From NCBI GenBank assembly GCA_018402345.1, contig JAGYIV010000016.1:1-64000 (forward strand): DNA of 64,000 bases, given 5' to 3'. The notes beneath the pieces were generated by a model. That model saw only the letters and a program-made list of their open reading frames with translations. It searched no databases and was not told the origin of the DNA. Position 1 is the stretch's first letter, and each line of letters starts with the position of its first letter. Made by a program: the position numbers and the translations under genes. This stretch comes from Terrimicrobiaceae bacterium. GTDB taxonomy: Bacteria; Verrucomicrobiota; Verrucomicrobiia; Chthoniobacterales; Terrimicrobiaceae. This document shows, in pieces, positions 37,633 to 46,788 of the stretch.

Positions 37633-38949
37633 TTATTTGGCGTTGAGGTCCGAGAGTTGCTGTTCCGCTTCCGGGTTCGGCATGATTTCGATGGCCTCGG
37701 CGAGTTTTTCGGCGGCTTCCTTTTTCTTTCCCGACTTGACCAGTTCCTCCGCCTCCGCGCGCAGGGCGGCAACCCGCTCCAGTTGGGCGTTGCAGTGGGA
37801 ATGGATGTTCGTGAAAACGGTCTTCACCGGCGTGCCGATGGCATCGGCGCTGGTGGCCAGTTTTGACGAGAGTTCCGCCGCGGCCGTGTAATCCTTCGCG
37901 TCGAGCATGCTCCGCAGGACGGGGATTTTTTCGGCAACGGAAAGCATGTTGCGCGCCTGGCTATCCGGGATTTGCATCGCCGCGGGAGGCCGTCCCGCCA
38001 TGAATTGGCGCATTCGGGAGACGAGGTCGCCGGTTTCCGAGGCAAGATCGGCGGGGAGTTCCGGCAGGGTGGCCGGGGAGGCTGAAAAGGCCGCGTTGAA
38101 CGAGCGGCGAAGGGTTTGGGTGGAGGTGGTCAACTCCCCTGCGGTCTTCGACTGGTCGAGAATTCTTGAAACGTTCGGAGTGGGATCCTTGACCTCCGCG
38201 AGGGAGTCGAGAATCTCCTTGGTCTGTTGAGCCGGGAGGTCGGCGTTCTCCAGATTCCCAAGCATTTTCTCGAGGGATTCGCGGGCGATGAGTGAGGAAA
38301 AATCCCCGTCGATGCGCGCGAGTCGCTCGGCGATGTATGGGTCCGTGGGGGCGAGGGCCTTGATTTCGAGATAAAAGGGATTCCGCTTGTAATCGAACTG
38401 GGTTTTCGACGGGGCGGCGTCCATTTCGGCGCGGAGTTGCTTGTCGTATCGCTCCACTTGCGAGTCGAGGTAGTCGACACGGTTCACCCAATTGCCATCC
38501 ACCCGGATGTTGCCGCTGTCGAACGAGGAGACGGCCTCGGAGAAAGGCTCCACGAGTTCCATGATCGCGGTCGACGAGGAAGGGAACGCCTTGGCAGCTT
38601 TTTCGTATTGGTTGATCATCCTGACGAGGACATCCCGGTCGGCGTCGGTTTTGATGGTGTCCGGCAGGGCGGGTTCAAGGAGGATCGTTTTGACCTGCGA
38701 GGCCGACACTTTTGTGTCCCTCGAGGCTTTTTCGAATCGGAAATGGTAGAAGCCACGGTCCGCATAGCCGATGGCGGTCTGGTCTTGGTAGGCGGTGAAC
38801 CTGCGGGGTCTTGGAGGAGAGGAGGGAAAGTCCTGAACGAAGGCGATGCCAGGTTGCTCCACGCGGCGGCGGCTGTCATCGGATTGCGCCTGGACGAGCG
38901 GGGCGAGGAAAAGGAGGCAAAGCCAGGCGGTGGCGAGTCGGAGTATCAT
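37633..38949 (-). CDS. Secreted helical protein of unknown function
   Basis: 438 residues with a signal peptide (MILRLATAWLCLLFLAPLVQA). The N-terminal domain has strands (FTAYQDQTAIGYADRGFYHF); the rest is helical and ends in a TPR-like helix pair (SGKKKEAAEKLAEAIEIMPN). I recognise no family. The end resembles the C-terminus of the secreted protein at 12087-14192, which suggests the same style of periplasmic helical proteins. It is between aroB (14 bases) and the thioesterase (11 bases), so it is co-transcribed with metabolic genes. Confidence 0.7.
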   Translation of the reverse strand: MILRLATAWLCLLFLAPLVQAQSDDSRRRVEQPGIAFVQDFPSSPPRPRRFTAYQDQTAIGYADRGFYHFRFEKASRDTKVSASQVKTILLEPALPDTIKTDADRDVLVRMINQYEKAAKAFPSSSTAIMELVEPFSEAVSSFDSGNIRVDGNWVNRVDYLDSQVERYDKQLRAEMDAAPSKTQFDYKRNPFYLEIKALAPTDPYIAERLARIDGDFSSLIARESLEKMLGNLENADLPAQQTKEILDSLAEVKDPTPNVSRILDQSKTAGELTTSTQTLRRSFNAAFSASPATLPELPADLASETGDLVSRMRQFMAGRPPAAMQIPDSQARNMLSVAEKIPVLRSMLDAKDYTAAAELSSKLATSADAIGTPVKTVFTNIHSHCNAQLERVAALRAEAEELVKSGKKKEAAEKLAEAIEIMPNPEAEQQLSDLNAK

Positions 38950-38963
38950 GGGGTGTGTCGGGT

Positions 38964-40028
38964 TCAGCGGATGGATGCGATGGCGTGTTCGATGTCGCCG
39001 GTGGTGATTTCGCTCGAGACGAAGGGGTCGCCGAGCGAGCGGAGGAGGACAAATCGAATCGAGCCCGCGGAGAATTTCTTGTCCTTCGCCATGGCATCGA
39101 GAATCGAGCGGGTGGAGATGTCGGCCGGCAGGCGTAGCGGGAGGTCGAAGGAGGCCAGAGACTCGAGAATGCGGCGGGCCTCGGGTTCGGGAAGGCCCGC
39201 GTGTTTTCGGGAGAGGACGCACGCGGCGGCGATGCCGAGGCTGATGGCCTCGCCATGGAGGAGTCGGCCATAGCCCGCCGCTGCCTCGATGCCGTGGCCG
39301 ATCGTGTGGCCGAAATTCAGAAATGCACGGATGCCCTTCGTCTCGAACTCGTCCGCCATGACAATCTCCGCCTTGATCATCACGTTTCGGGCCACGAGCG
39401 CCGCGAGGTCGCGGTCCGGGCCGAGGGCATCGAGCATGGCCGGATCGCGGATGGCCGCGTGTTTCACGACTTCGGCAAATCCCTCGTTGAACTCGCGCGG
39501 CGGGAGGGTGGCGAGGGTGCGGGGGTCGGCGAGGACGAGGCGGGGTTGGTGGAAGGCGCCGATGAGGTTTTTGCCTCCGGCCGCGTTTACACCTGTCTTG
39601 CCGCCGACCGAACTGTCCACTTGGGCCACGATGGTTGTGGGAATCTGGATGCAGGGGATGCCTCGGTAGTGGATGGCCGCCACGAAGCCCGCGAGGTCGC
39701 CGACCACGCCGCCGCCGAGGGCGGCAATCATCGACGAGCGGTCGAGTCCCGCGGCGATCATGCGGTTGCAGACCGATTCCACGGTGGAGAGGGATTTCGA
39801 GGCCTCGCCCGCCGGGACGGTGACAGTGACCGGATCGAAGCCTGATGCGCGGAGGGAGGTTTCAAGGGGCTGCGCGTAGAGAGGTGCAACGACCGAGTCG
39901 GAAATGATCGCACAGCGCGAAGGGGGCAGGATCGAGGAGATTTCGATGCCGGCGGAGGAGAGGATGCCGTCTCCCACGAACACGTCGTAGGGCGAATTGC
40001 GGAGCGCGACAGGGATACGGGAAGGCAT
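38964..40028 (-). CDS. aroB: 3-dehydroquinate synthase
   Basis: 354 residues from the ATG at 40028. It converts DAHP to 3-dehydroquinate in the shikimate pathway with NAD and a divalent metal. Motifs: DRSSMIAALGGGVVGDLAGF (NAD), IPTTIVAQVDSSVGGKTGVN, FNEGFAEVVKHAAI (metal Glu), and FLNFGHTIGHGIEAAAGYGR and HGEAISLGIA (metal His). The partner aroD is at 25250. It is the second gene of the six-gene run behind the STAS protein. Confidence 0.95.
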   Translation of the reverse strand: MPSRIPVALRNSPYDVFVGDGILSSAGIEISSILPPSRCAIISDSVVAPLYAQPLETSLRASGFDPVTVTVPAGEASKSLSTVESVCNRMIAAGLDRSSMIAALGGGVVGDLAGFVAAIHYRGIPCIQIPTTIVAQVDSSVGGKTGVNAAGGKNLIGAFHQPRLVLADPRTLATLPPREFNEGFAEVVKHAAIRDPAMLDALGPDRDLAALVARNVMIKAEIVMADEFETKGIRAFLNFGHTIGHGIEAAAGYGRLLHGEAISLGIAAACVLSRKHAGLPEPEARRILESLASFDLPLRLPADISTRSILDAMAKDKKFSAGSIRFVLLRSLGDPFVSSEITTGDIEHAIASIR

Positions 40029-40041
40029 TGAGCGGGCGTTG

Positions 40042-40380
40042 TCAGTTGCCGAGGCGGGCGAGAGTTTTTTCCGCATTGTCCTCGATGACGAAAAACCTGT
40101 CCAAGCCGACGAGGCGGAGGATCGATTGGACTTTTTCACGGAGGCCGAACAGTCCGAGCTTGCCGCCGAAGCTCTGGGATTCCTTCATGTATTCAATCAG
40201 GACCCCCAGTCCGCTGGAGTCCATGTATTCGACCTCGGACATGTCCAGAAGGAGGTGGCGGGGTTTTTGGGCGAGGGATTCGCGGAGGGATTGCCGGAGC
40301 TCCGGCGAGGCGTGCAAGTCGATTTCGCCACGGATTTTGAGGGTCGGCACGCCTTGGATATCGATTTTTTCCACCTGCAT
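40042..40380 (-). CDS. STAS-domain anti-sigma factor antagonist
   Basis: 112 residues, all STAS fold: VPTLKIRGEIDLHASPELRQ and the phosphorylation-site loop SEVEYMDSSGLGVLIEYMKE, where the Ser after Asp is the site phosphorylated by anti-sigma kinases (RsbW/SpoIIAB type). No such kinase or PP2C phosphatase is nearby. It is the first gene of a run leading to aroB, thioesterase, trxB and a glycosyltransferase. Confidence 0.9.
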   Translation of the reverse strand: MQVEKIDIQGVPTLKIRGEIDLHASPELRQSLRESLAQKPRHLLLDMSEVEYMDSSGLGVLIEYMKESQSFGGKLGLFGLREKVQSILRLVGLDRFFVIEDNAEKTLARLGN

Positions 40381-40522
40381 GGGCGAGTTGCATAACCCCT
40401 CGTGCGCGGCCTGAAAAGCCGAGAATGCCAAAAACCGCTTTGCTCTGGCAAATCCGGAGCGCGGCGGGCATGGTTCACAACGCGCGACTGGTCGAGCGAA
40501 TCTCCCGTCGTGTTTGAATCCC

Positions 40523-41137
40523 ATGATACGAAACGTGATTTTGGATTGGTCCGGGACATTGGCGGACGATTTGTCATCGGTATTGATCGCGACGAACCGC
40601 ATCTTTGCCGAATACGGCCGCGATCCGTTGACGCTGGAGGAATTCCGCGAGCACTTCCGGTTGCCCTTTTCGGGATTCTACGCCGATCTGCTTCCCGAGG
40701 CCACGGCTGAGGGGTTGGAAGAGTTGTATGAGCGTTTTTTTTACGGCTTCAACGATTCGATCGAGTTGTTGCCAGGCGCGCGGGAGTTTTTGGAATTCTG
40801 CCAGGAGACCGGGAGGCGCTCGTTTTTGCTGAGTTCGATCAAGACCTCGCATTTCGATGTCCAAGCGGGGCGGTTGGGGGTGGGGCATTTTTTCGAGGTC
40901 GCCTACACGCAGGTCATGGACAAGCGCGGGGAGATCCGGGAAATCCTGAGGACGCATGGATTGGACCCCGCCGAGACGATGTTTGTCGGCGACATGGTGC
41001 ACGATATCGAAACTGCGCGGCACGGCGGGGTGCTTGATGTCGCGGTGCTGACGGGGTTCGACCGCATCGAGAAGCTTCTTCCCGCCAAGCCAACAATCAT
41101 CGCCCGCGATATCGCCGCGGTGCAGAGGCTTTTGTGA
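40523..41137 (+). CDS. HAD-superfamily hydrolase with DWSGT motif
   Basis: 204 residues, C1-cap HAD hydrolase. Motif I is VILDWSGTLADD: the nucleophile Asp8 is kept, but the usual second Asp (acid/base) is Ser10, like the DxAGT of phosphonoacetaldehyde hydrolases. Motif II is SFLLSSIKTSHFD, motif III Lys is in MDKRGEIREIL and motif IV is TMFVGDMVHDIETARHGG. It may act on phosphoglycolate or a phosphonate; the substrate cannot be assigned. Its last codons overlap the folB GTG by 4 bases, so they are translated together. Confidence 0.85.
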   Translation: MIRNVILDWSGTLADDLSSVLIATNRIFAEYGRDPLTLEEFREHFRLPFSGFYADLLPEATAEGLEELYERFFYGFNDSIELLPGAREFLEFCQETGRRSFLLSSIKTSHFDVQAGRLGVGHFFEVAYTQVMDKRGEIREILRTHGLDPAETMFVGDMVHDIETARHGGVLDVAVLTGFDRIEKLLPAKPTIIARDIAAVQRLL

Positions 41138-41484
41138 ACGAGATTTTGATCAACGGCCTGCGGGTGGGGACCCGGATTGGAGTTCCCGAGGAAGAGCGCG
41201 CGGAGGTGCAGCAACTCGAGATCGATCTCAGGATTGGATCGGCCACTGCGTTCGAATCCATGAACGACGACATCCGCCGCACGATCGACTACGCCGAGGT
41301 GTGTCGGCGGCTCGAGGAGCTTGCCGCCGAGAGGCCGCGGGCATTGATCGAGACGCTCGCTTTCGAGGCCGGATGCATGGTGGTGGACGGGTTCGGTGCT
41401 CCGTGGGTCGAGGTGGAGATTCGAAAATTCATCCTGCCGCAGACGCGAAGTGTTGGAGTCAGGTGTCGGGTTGACAGGCGTTAG
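41134..41484 (+). CDS. folB: Dihydroneopterin aldolase
   Basis: 116 residues, start GTG overlapping the HAD gene's stop (GTGA). Folate-pathway enzyme that cleaves dihydroneopterin. Typical pieces: INGLRVGTRIGVPEEERAEV (with the active-site Glu), SMNDDIRRTIDYAEVCRRLE and RPRALIETLAFEAGCMVVDG, ending EVEIRKFILPQTRSVGV. The tunnelling fold length is normal. Its 3' end overlaps the DUF2851 gene on the opposite strand by 26 bases. Confidence 0.92.
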   Translation: MNEILINGLRVGTRIGVPEEERAEVQQLEIDLRIGSATAFESMNDDIRRTIDYAEVCRRLEELAAERPRALIETLAFEAGCMVVDGFGAPWVEVEIRKFILPQTRSVGVRCRVDRR

Positions 41485-42760
41485 CGGGGCGAATCCGCTC
41501 GCATGCCTCCCGGGCTGGCAGATGGCCGAAGTCCGCATGCAGTTGAAGGAGTCCCTGTTGGTCGAGCGCCGAGCGGGTGAGTGACGGCGAAAAACTTCCC
41601 GCGAGCCACTCGCAGGCACGGCGGACGCGCCCGCTCGGGAATGGACCCTTGAGTTTGCGGAGTTCCGCGAGGGCTTGTTCGAGGGGCAGGGAGGGGATAA
41701 TGGCATTGACGAGGATGTCGGTGGCGCGGTCCTTGCCCACCAGCGCGACGTCGCGATCGAGGGGATCGGCCAGGAGATTCCAATGGCGGGACCAGTAGGG
41801 GTGTTGGAGGTTTTCGAAAAACGCGGCAAGGCGCTTCATATCGTTCGCGGCAGCCGCCTTGCGAAACGACTGGAACTCCATAGTGATGGCCGCCAGGGCG
41901 CCCAGGCGGCGGTGCGGGTGGTTTTGGGGGCGGATCCCGGCGAGTTTCCACGAGGCGGGAGGGAGGACGAGGCGCGAAAACTGGTCACGCACGGTCCACC
42001 AGTGGTCCCAGAGGGGCTTGAGGTAGGTGCGGGTGGTGTGGTCCGCGTTGTCGAACGAGCGAGGTTCGAGGAAACCAGCGATACCGAACAGGAGGGCCTC
42101 GCCGTGGATGCCGCAGGCGCGTGCGAGACCGGTGCGCTGTGCGGCGAGGAGAAATGGAATCGCATTATTTTTGTATCCGAGGCAGGTCGCCACTCCATGG
42201 AAGAGGGCGGCTGAGGGGCCGTGGAGAGCCGAGGCACAGGTGATCGCCGCATGTTTGCGGTGAAGGCGGAATTCAGCGGCTGCGGCGATCATCGCTTGAG
42301 CGGTGGAGGCATCCACTGGAGCGGTTGTCACCGGGTGGGGCGCGGGGAATCGCGACTCGAGGTCGAGGCGGGCTTGGGGGATCGCGCGGTTTTGCGGCGT
42401 GCGGGCGAAGGCCGCGGCTCCAGAATCCTCGATGAACAGGTGGAGGGCGACCTGTTCGTAGGCGGGGTTGACGGCGTGACCGTGGCGTTCCCAGTCCTTG
42501 GCGTGCCAATCGATTTCGATATCACCGCGAAGCGGCGGTGCGTTGTCGAAGCGGAGGGTGGCGGACTTGAAATCAGGGCCGGACTCACGGTTCCAGTCGC
42601 CGAAGTGGAGGATTTCGACGGTTGATGAGATGGTTGTTTGGAAGCGCGTTCCGTATTCTCCGTTGTAAAGCCGGGCCTGGATTTCGAGTTCGGGCATGGG
42701 TTTTTTGGAGGGGTCGTGGAATGACGACGGTTCCCTTGCCGCGGCGTAGCAAACGGCCAT
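41459..42760 (-). CDS. DUF2851 family protein
   Basis: 433 residues from the ATG at 42760 (a GTG at 42772 is possible). The family signature is present: EILHFGDWNRESGPDFKSAT, GDIEIDWHAKDWERHGHAVN and YEQVALHLFIE. DUF2851 proteins are widespread in Bacteroidetes and PVC and have no established function. The N-terminal half resembles a nuclease-like fold (GPDF, and EI-H patterns), but this is only suggestive. It is the last of three minus-strand genes after the metallohydrolase and the TIGR03790 gene. Confidence 0.85.
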   Translation of the reverse strand: MAVCYAAAREPSSFHDPSKKPMPELEIQARLYNGEYGTRFQTTISSTVEILHFGDWNRESGPDFKSATLRFDNAPPLRGDIEIDWHAKDWERHGHAVNPAYEQVALHLFIEDSGAAAFARTPQNRAIPQARLDLESRFPAPHPVTTAPVDASTAQAMIAAAAEFRLHRKHAAITCASALHGPSAALFHGVATCLGYKNNAIPFLLAAQRTGLARACGIHGEALLFGIAGFLEPRSFDNADHTTRTYLKPLWDHWWTVRDQFSRLVLPPASWKLAGIRPQNHPHRRLGALAAITMEFQSFRKAAAANDMKRLAAFFENLQHPYWSRHWNLLADPLDRDVALVGKDRATDILVNAIIPSLPLEQALAELRKLKGPFPSGRVRRACEWLAGSFSPSLTRSALDQQGLLQLHADFGHLPAREACERIRPANACQPDT

Positions 42761-42768
42761 TGTGGAAT

Positions 42769-44259
42769 TCACGGTGGGGAGAAAGGTTTTCCGCTATGGA
42801 TGCGGTTTTCGATCGCGGCGATCTCCATGCGCAACCTCAGAGCGACCGCTGGATTCTTTGCATAGGCCAATGCGGAGTGGAGCGAGTGGAGAGCGGCGGC
42901 ATCGTGCCCTGCATCGGCTTGTGCCGCTCCGAGGGCCTCAAGGAACATGCTGTCGCCGGTCCTTCTGGCCGCCTCGTTGAGTGGAACGACGGCATTGAGC
43001 AGGTTGGAATTCGCGGTGATTTGGCGGAATTCGCGCCATGGGTTGGGCGCGGCGGATGGTGAGAAAAACCGATCCCATGCGGCAAACGGCCTGTAGAGCG
43101 GGTCGCCGACAATGACGCCCGCCCAGGAGATGCTTCGCTGGGACATGTAGCCCGCCTCAGCGAGTGTGAGATTGCTCATGAGGCGGTCCTGGAAAATGTC
43201 GAGGTGGGAAGTGAAGACGAGGTAGGGTTCGTAAACGTTTCCCAGTGTTGCTGCGGCGCCGAGTTCCAGCAGGGGCCCGCACCAATGGGCCGAACTGGTG
43301 CGCAATGTCCCCGCGCTGAACGAGTGGAGGTGCACGGCGACCGCGCCTTTCCGAAAACGGAAATCCGGCTGCAGGAACGGGCCGTTCGCCTCGGGGGTAT
43401 ACCAACCGTAATACAGGGCGGCGTCGGTCACGGGGAAATCCTGTGGGAGGGTGTCGGGGGACTGGTCGAGAATCACCGGCATCCCCCGTTGGCGGAGTTG
43501 TGCGGCGATCCGTCGCATCCAGTCATCGCCTTCCACATAGGCGGCATCCGCCGACGCGTCGCGGGTCAGATTTCTCGAGTCCACATAGGCCCAGCCCCAG
43601 AGGCCGGACTCCTCGGTGGCGATCGAGTCGTCGATCATGCGCCGCACGGTGGCCGAGGATGGGGCGTCCAGACGGCATGGAAGCAACAACCCGGGAGGCA
43701 TGGCATCCTCCAGAATGGGGGTGAACCTGCCGAAGTAGGGGTTGAGCACGAGTCCGGCAGGGGTGAAGTCCGGCAGTCCGAGAGCGGCGATTTCGCTGTC
43801 GACAGAGGCGTCGTTCCGCCCCAGCACCACACGGGCCATGCCGGGGAGGTGTTTGGCGGGACCGATGAGGCGGTCGTGGGCGATTTTGAGCGGGACGCCG
43901 CGCATGATCGCAACGAAGCGGATGTCTGTGTGCGTGATGGTCGGGGGTGAAGATCCATCGGTGGAGAGCCGCCACCATCCTGCGGAGACAAATTGTTTTT
44001 TCAGGGGAATGGCGATCCGGGCATTGAATTCCTCGCGGGAGATTTCCTCGGTGGTCGGGCAGTCTAGTCCGACGATGCGGGCGATGGGGATTTTGCGCCT
44101 GGCCGCGTAATAGAGGGCGAGTTCGCGCGACTCGGGATCGTTCGAGTTGAAAAGGACGACGGTTGCGGCTGCCGGGTTCGAGGCGAGCGCCGCCGCCGGG
44201 ATGCAGAGTGCGGCGAGGAGGGCGGCAACGAGGAGTCTAAAGGTGAAGGCGTAGACCAT
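42769..44259 (-). CDS. TIGR03790 family secreted protein
   Basis: 496 residues. Signal peptide (MVYAFTFRLLVAALLAALCI), then the family's caspase-like or hydrolase-like fold: TVVLFNSNDPESRELALYYA, ARIVGLDCPTTEEISREEFN, FVAIMRGVPLKIAHDR and DAALYYGWYTPEANGPF, with SISWAGVIVGDPLYRPFAAW near the end. The GDPLY motif recalls C25-peptidase-like GDP/YGDP turns. TIGR03790 has no proven function and is common in PVC and delta-proteobacteria. Its first 23 bases overlap the preceding metallohydrolase gene. Confidence 0.82.
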   Translation of the reverse strand: MVYAFTFRLLVAALLAALCIPAAALASNPAAATVVLFNSNDPESRELALYYAARRKIPIARIVGLDCPTTEEISREEFNARIAIPLKKQFVSAGWWRLSTDGSSPPTITHTDIRFVAIMRGVPLKIAHDRLIGPAKHLPGMARVVLGRNDASVDSEIAALGLPDFTPAGLVLNPYFGRFTPILEDAMPPGLLLPCRLDAPSSATVRRMIDDSIATEESGLWGWAYVDSRNLTRDASADAAYVEGDDWMRRIAAQLRQRGMPVILDQSPDTLPQDFPVTDAALYYGWYTPEANGPFLQPDFRFRKGAVAVHLHSFSAGTLRTSSAHWCGPLLELGAAATLGNVYEPYLVFTSHLDIFQDRLMSNLTLAEAGYMSQRSISWAGVIVGDPLYRPFAAWDRFFSPSAAPNPWREFRQITANSNLLNAVVPLNEAARRTGDSMFLEALGAAQADAGHDAAALHSLHSALAYAKNPAVALRLRMEIAAIENRIHSGKPFSPP

Positions 44260-45010
44260 CGTGGGCGAGGCGCACGGAGTCCGGCAGCGAGGCCTCGGTC
44301 GAGGCGTGGCCGAGTTCGTGGCACATGTGGATGAAGTAGGTTTGCCGCGCACCGATGCGTGCGGCGGCCTCGAGGGCTCCCGCGACGGTGAAGTGGGTCG
44401 AGTGGGCCTCGTGGCGGAGGGCATCGATGACGAGGGTGTCGACGCCTTTCGCGGCCTCCTCGGCGGGGGGCGGGAGGGATTGGCAATCGGTGAAATAGGC
44501 GAAACGGCGCGCCTCGTTTTTCTCAAAGACGAACCCGTTTGTCACCATACGCCCGTGGGGCAGGTCGACCGGCACGATCCTCCAGCCGGCAAGGTCAAAT
44601 GGGCCGTCGATCTCGCGGGCGTCCGGCCGGACATAATTCGGATACCGCGCCGAGCCGTCGAAAGCGTATTGGAAAACGCGTCGGAGGTTCAGGAGTGTCG
44701 TCTTCGAGCCGATGACCGGGATGCACTTGTCCTCGAGTTCGCAGAAGCGGCGGAGGTCGTCGAAGCCCAGGGTGTGGTCGACGTGGGAGTGAGTATAGAG
44801 CACGGCGTCCACGCGGGTGATGTTCTCGCGCAGGCACTGTGTGCGGAAGTCGGGGGTGGTGTCCACGACGAGTGAGAATCCATTCATTTCGATGTGGATG
44901 GATGTGCGGAGACGTTTGTCGCGGGGGTCGGTCGATTGGCAGACTTGGCAGTGGCAGCCGATGACCGGGATTCCGTGCGACGTGCCGGTTCCCAAAAATG
45001 TGATTTGCAT
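44237..45010 (-). CDS. PhnP-like metallo-beta-lactamase-fold hydrolase
   Basis: 257 residues from the ATG at 45010 (one at 45019 is also possible). N-terminus MQITFLGTGTSHGIPVIGCH with a Cys pair (CHCQVCQ), as in PhnP, and the metal motif AVLYTHSHVDHTLGFDDLRR; later histidines in VDLPHGRM and YFIHMCHELGHASTE. PhnP is a cyclic phosphodiesterase of phosphonate catabolism, but genes of this type outside phn operons are common and may act on cyclic nucleotides or RNA ends. The zinc CxxC pair supports the PhnP subgroup. Confidence 0.85.
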   Translation of the reverse strand: MQITFLGTGTSHGIPVIGCHCQVCQSTDPRDKRLRTSIHIEMNGFSLVVDTTPDFRTQCLRENITRVDAVLYTHSHVDHTLGFDDLRRFCELEDKCIPVIGSKTTLLNLRRVFQYAFDGSARYPNYVRPDAREIDGPFDLAGWRIVPVDLPHGRMVTNGFVFEKNEARRFAYFTDCQSLPPPAEEAAKGVDTLVIDALRHEAHSTHFTVAGALEAAARIGARQTYFIHMCHELGHASTEASLPDSVRLAHDGLRLHL

Positions 45011-45056
45011 GTCCCCCATCGCTTGGAATTCGCGGTCAGACTGGCATAGTCGTGCC

Positions 45057-46729
45057 ATGTCCGCAACGCTGGCATCTCTTCGTATTCGCAATCTCGCTCT
45101 GGTCGAGGACCTGACATGGGAGCCGCCGCCGGGTTTTGTCGCGGTGACCGGCGAGACGGGAGCGGGCAAGTCGATTATCGTCGGGGCGGTCAAGTTGCTT
45201 GTCGGCGAGCGGGCGGACAAGGGAGTGATTCGCGCTGGAGCGGACGCTTGCGTGGTCGAGGGGAGTTTCGAGGTGTCGCGCGATTCTTTTGTGCACGAGG
45301 TGCTGGAGGAGGCGGCGGTCGAGCCATGCGAGGACGGGTTGTTGATTGTGAAGCGCACGATTCCGGCGACAGGAACCGGGCGGCAGTATCTCAACGGGTC
45401 GCCCTGCGCGTTGGGGGTGTTGAAGAAGCTCGGGGACCGGTTGGTGGATTTGCACGGACCGCACGACCACCAGAGTTTGTTCTCCTGCGACGAGCAGTTG
45501 CGCCTGGTGGACAGTCACGCCGGCGCGGCGGAGTTGAGGAGCGACTACGGGGGAAAGCGCCGCGAGTGGATGCGGTTGGAGGCCGAGAAAAAGCGCTTAC
45601 GGAAAATGCCGAGGCGATCGCCCGCGAGATCGACCTGCTTGGGCACCAGGTGGCCGAAATTTCGGAGGCGAACCTGCGGAGCGGCGAGGAGGAGGAGTTG
45701 GTCGCCCGCCAGCGGACGGCAGCGAACTCGAAGCGCCTGGTGGAAATTTGCGCCTCGCTGGGTGCGGCGGTTTCCGAGAGCGATGAGTGCGTGACCGCGC
45801 GCTGGAGCGAGGTGGTGCGGTTGGCGAGGGAGATGCACCGTCTCGACGAGGGTGCGGCGGCGATCCATGACGCGGCGGGTGCGATGTTCGAGTCGCTGCA
45901 GGATTTCGGGCGGGCTGTGGACAGGTATTCCGCGGGGATCGATGGTGATCCCCGGCAATTGGCCGGCATCGAGGCGCGTTTGGACGAGATTCAATCCCTG
46001 AAGAGGAAATACGGGGCGACGATCGACGAGGTGCTCCGGTTCGGCAGGGAGGCGGCCGAAAGGCTTGAGGCGCTCAGGCACCGGGAGGAGCGGCGGGACG
46101 GATTGGACGGGGACATCGCCAAGGCTCATCAATCGATGCGGGAGGCCGCGGTGAAGCTCACCAAGGCCAGGAGTCGCTCCGCTCCGAGCCTCGAGAAACT
46201 GGTGAAATCGCACCTTGCGGACCTCGGTTTTGCCAAGGCTGGATTTTCGATTTCGTTTCAGGAATTGGAGTCCGCCGGCACGCACGGGATGGAGGCGGTG
46301 GAGTTCTTGTTCGCGCCGAATCCCGGGGAGCCTGAACGCCCGCTGCGCTCGATCGCCTCGAGTGGCGAAATCTCGCGGGTGATGCTGGCGATCAAGACCG
46401 CGCTTGCGGGTGTGGCTGGGGTTCCGGTGATGGTTTTCGACGAGATCGATGCAAACGTGGGGGGTGAAATCGGGGCCAAGGTCGGGGCGAAAATGGATGA
46501 GATTTCGGGATCAAGGCAGGTTTTTTGCATTACGCACCTGCCGCAGGTGGCGGCCCGCGCGGCGGCGCATTTCAGTGTGCGGAAGGAATTGGAGGGCGGT
46601 CGCACGAGGACGCATTTGGTCGCGGTTTCCGGCGGGGCGCGGGTGGACGAGGTGGCGAGGATGCTCGGCGGGCGCTCCGATTCCGCGCGGAAGCATGCCG
46701 AGGCGCTGCTTGCGGGGACATCCGCATAA
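45057..46729 (+). CDS. recN: DNA repair protein RecN, one frameshift near 45590
   Basis: SMC-like ATPase for double-strand break repair. Start ATG 45057: ATLASLRIRNLALVEDLTWE, Walker A in AVTGETGAGKSIIVGAVKLL, and LHGPHDHQSLF. Near 45590 the frame changes after GAGAAAAAGCGC; a sixth A restores EKKALTENAEAIAREIDLLG and the reading continues: SSGEISRVMLAIKTALAG (signature), VMVFDEIDANVGGEIGAKVG (Walker B) and VFCITHLPQVAARAA. A single A-run indel explains everything, so the gene is probably intact in the organism. It is divergent from the PhnP-like gene (46 bases). Confidence 0.88.
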
Positions 46730-46788
46730 ATGCAACATTGGATTTTTCAAAACGGCCCGCCTATCTTGCCATTCCATTGAGCAACGAC

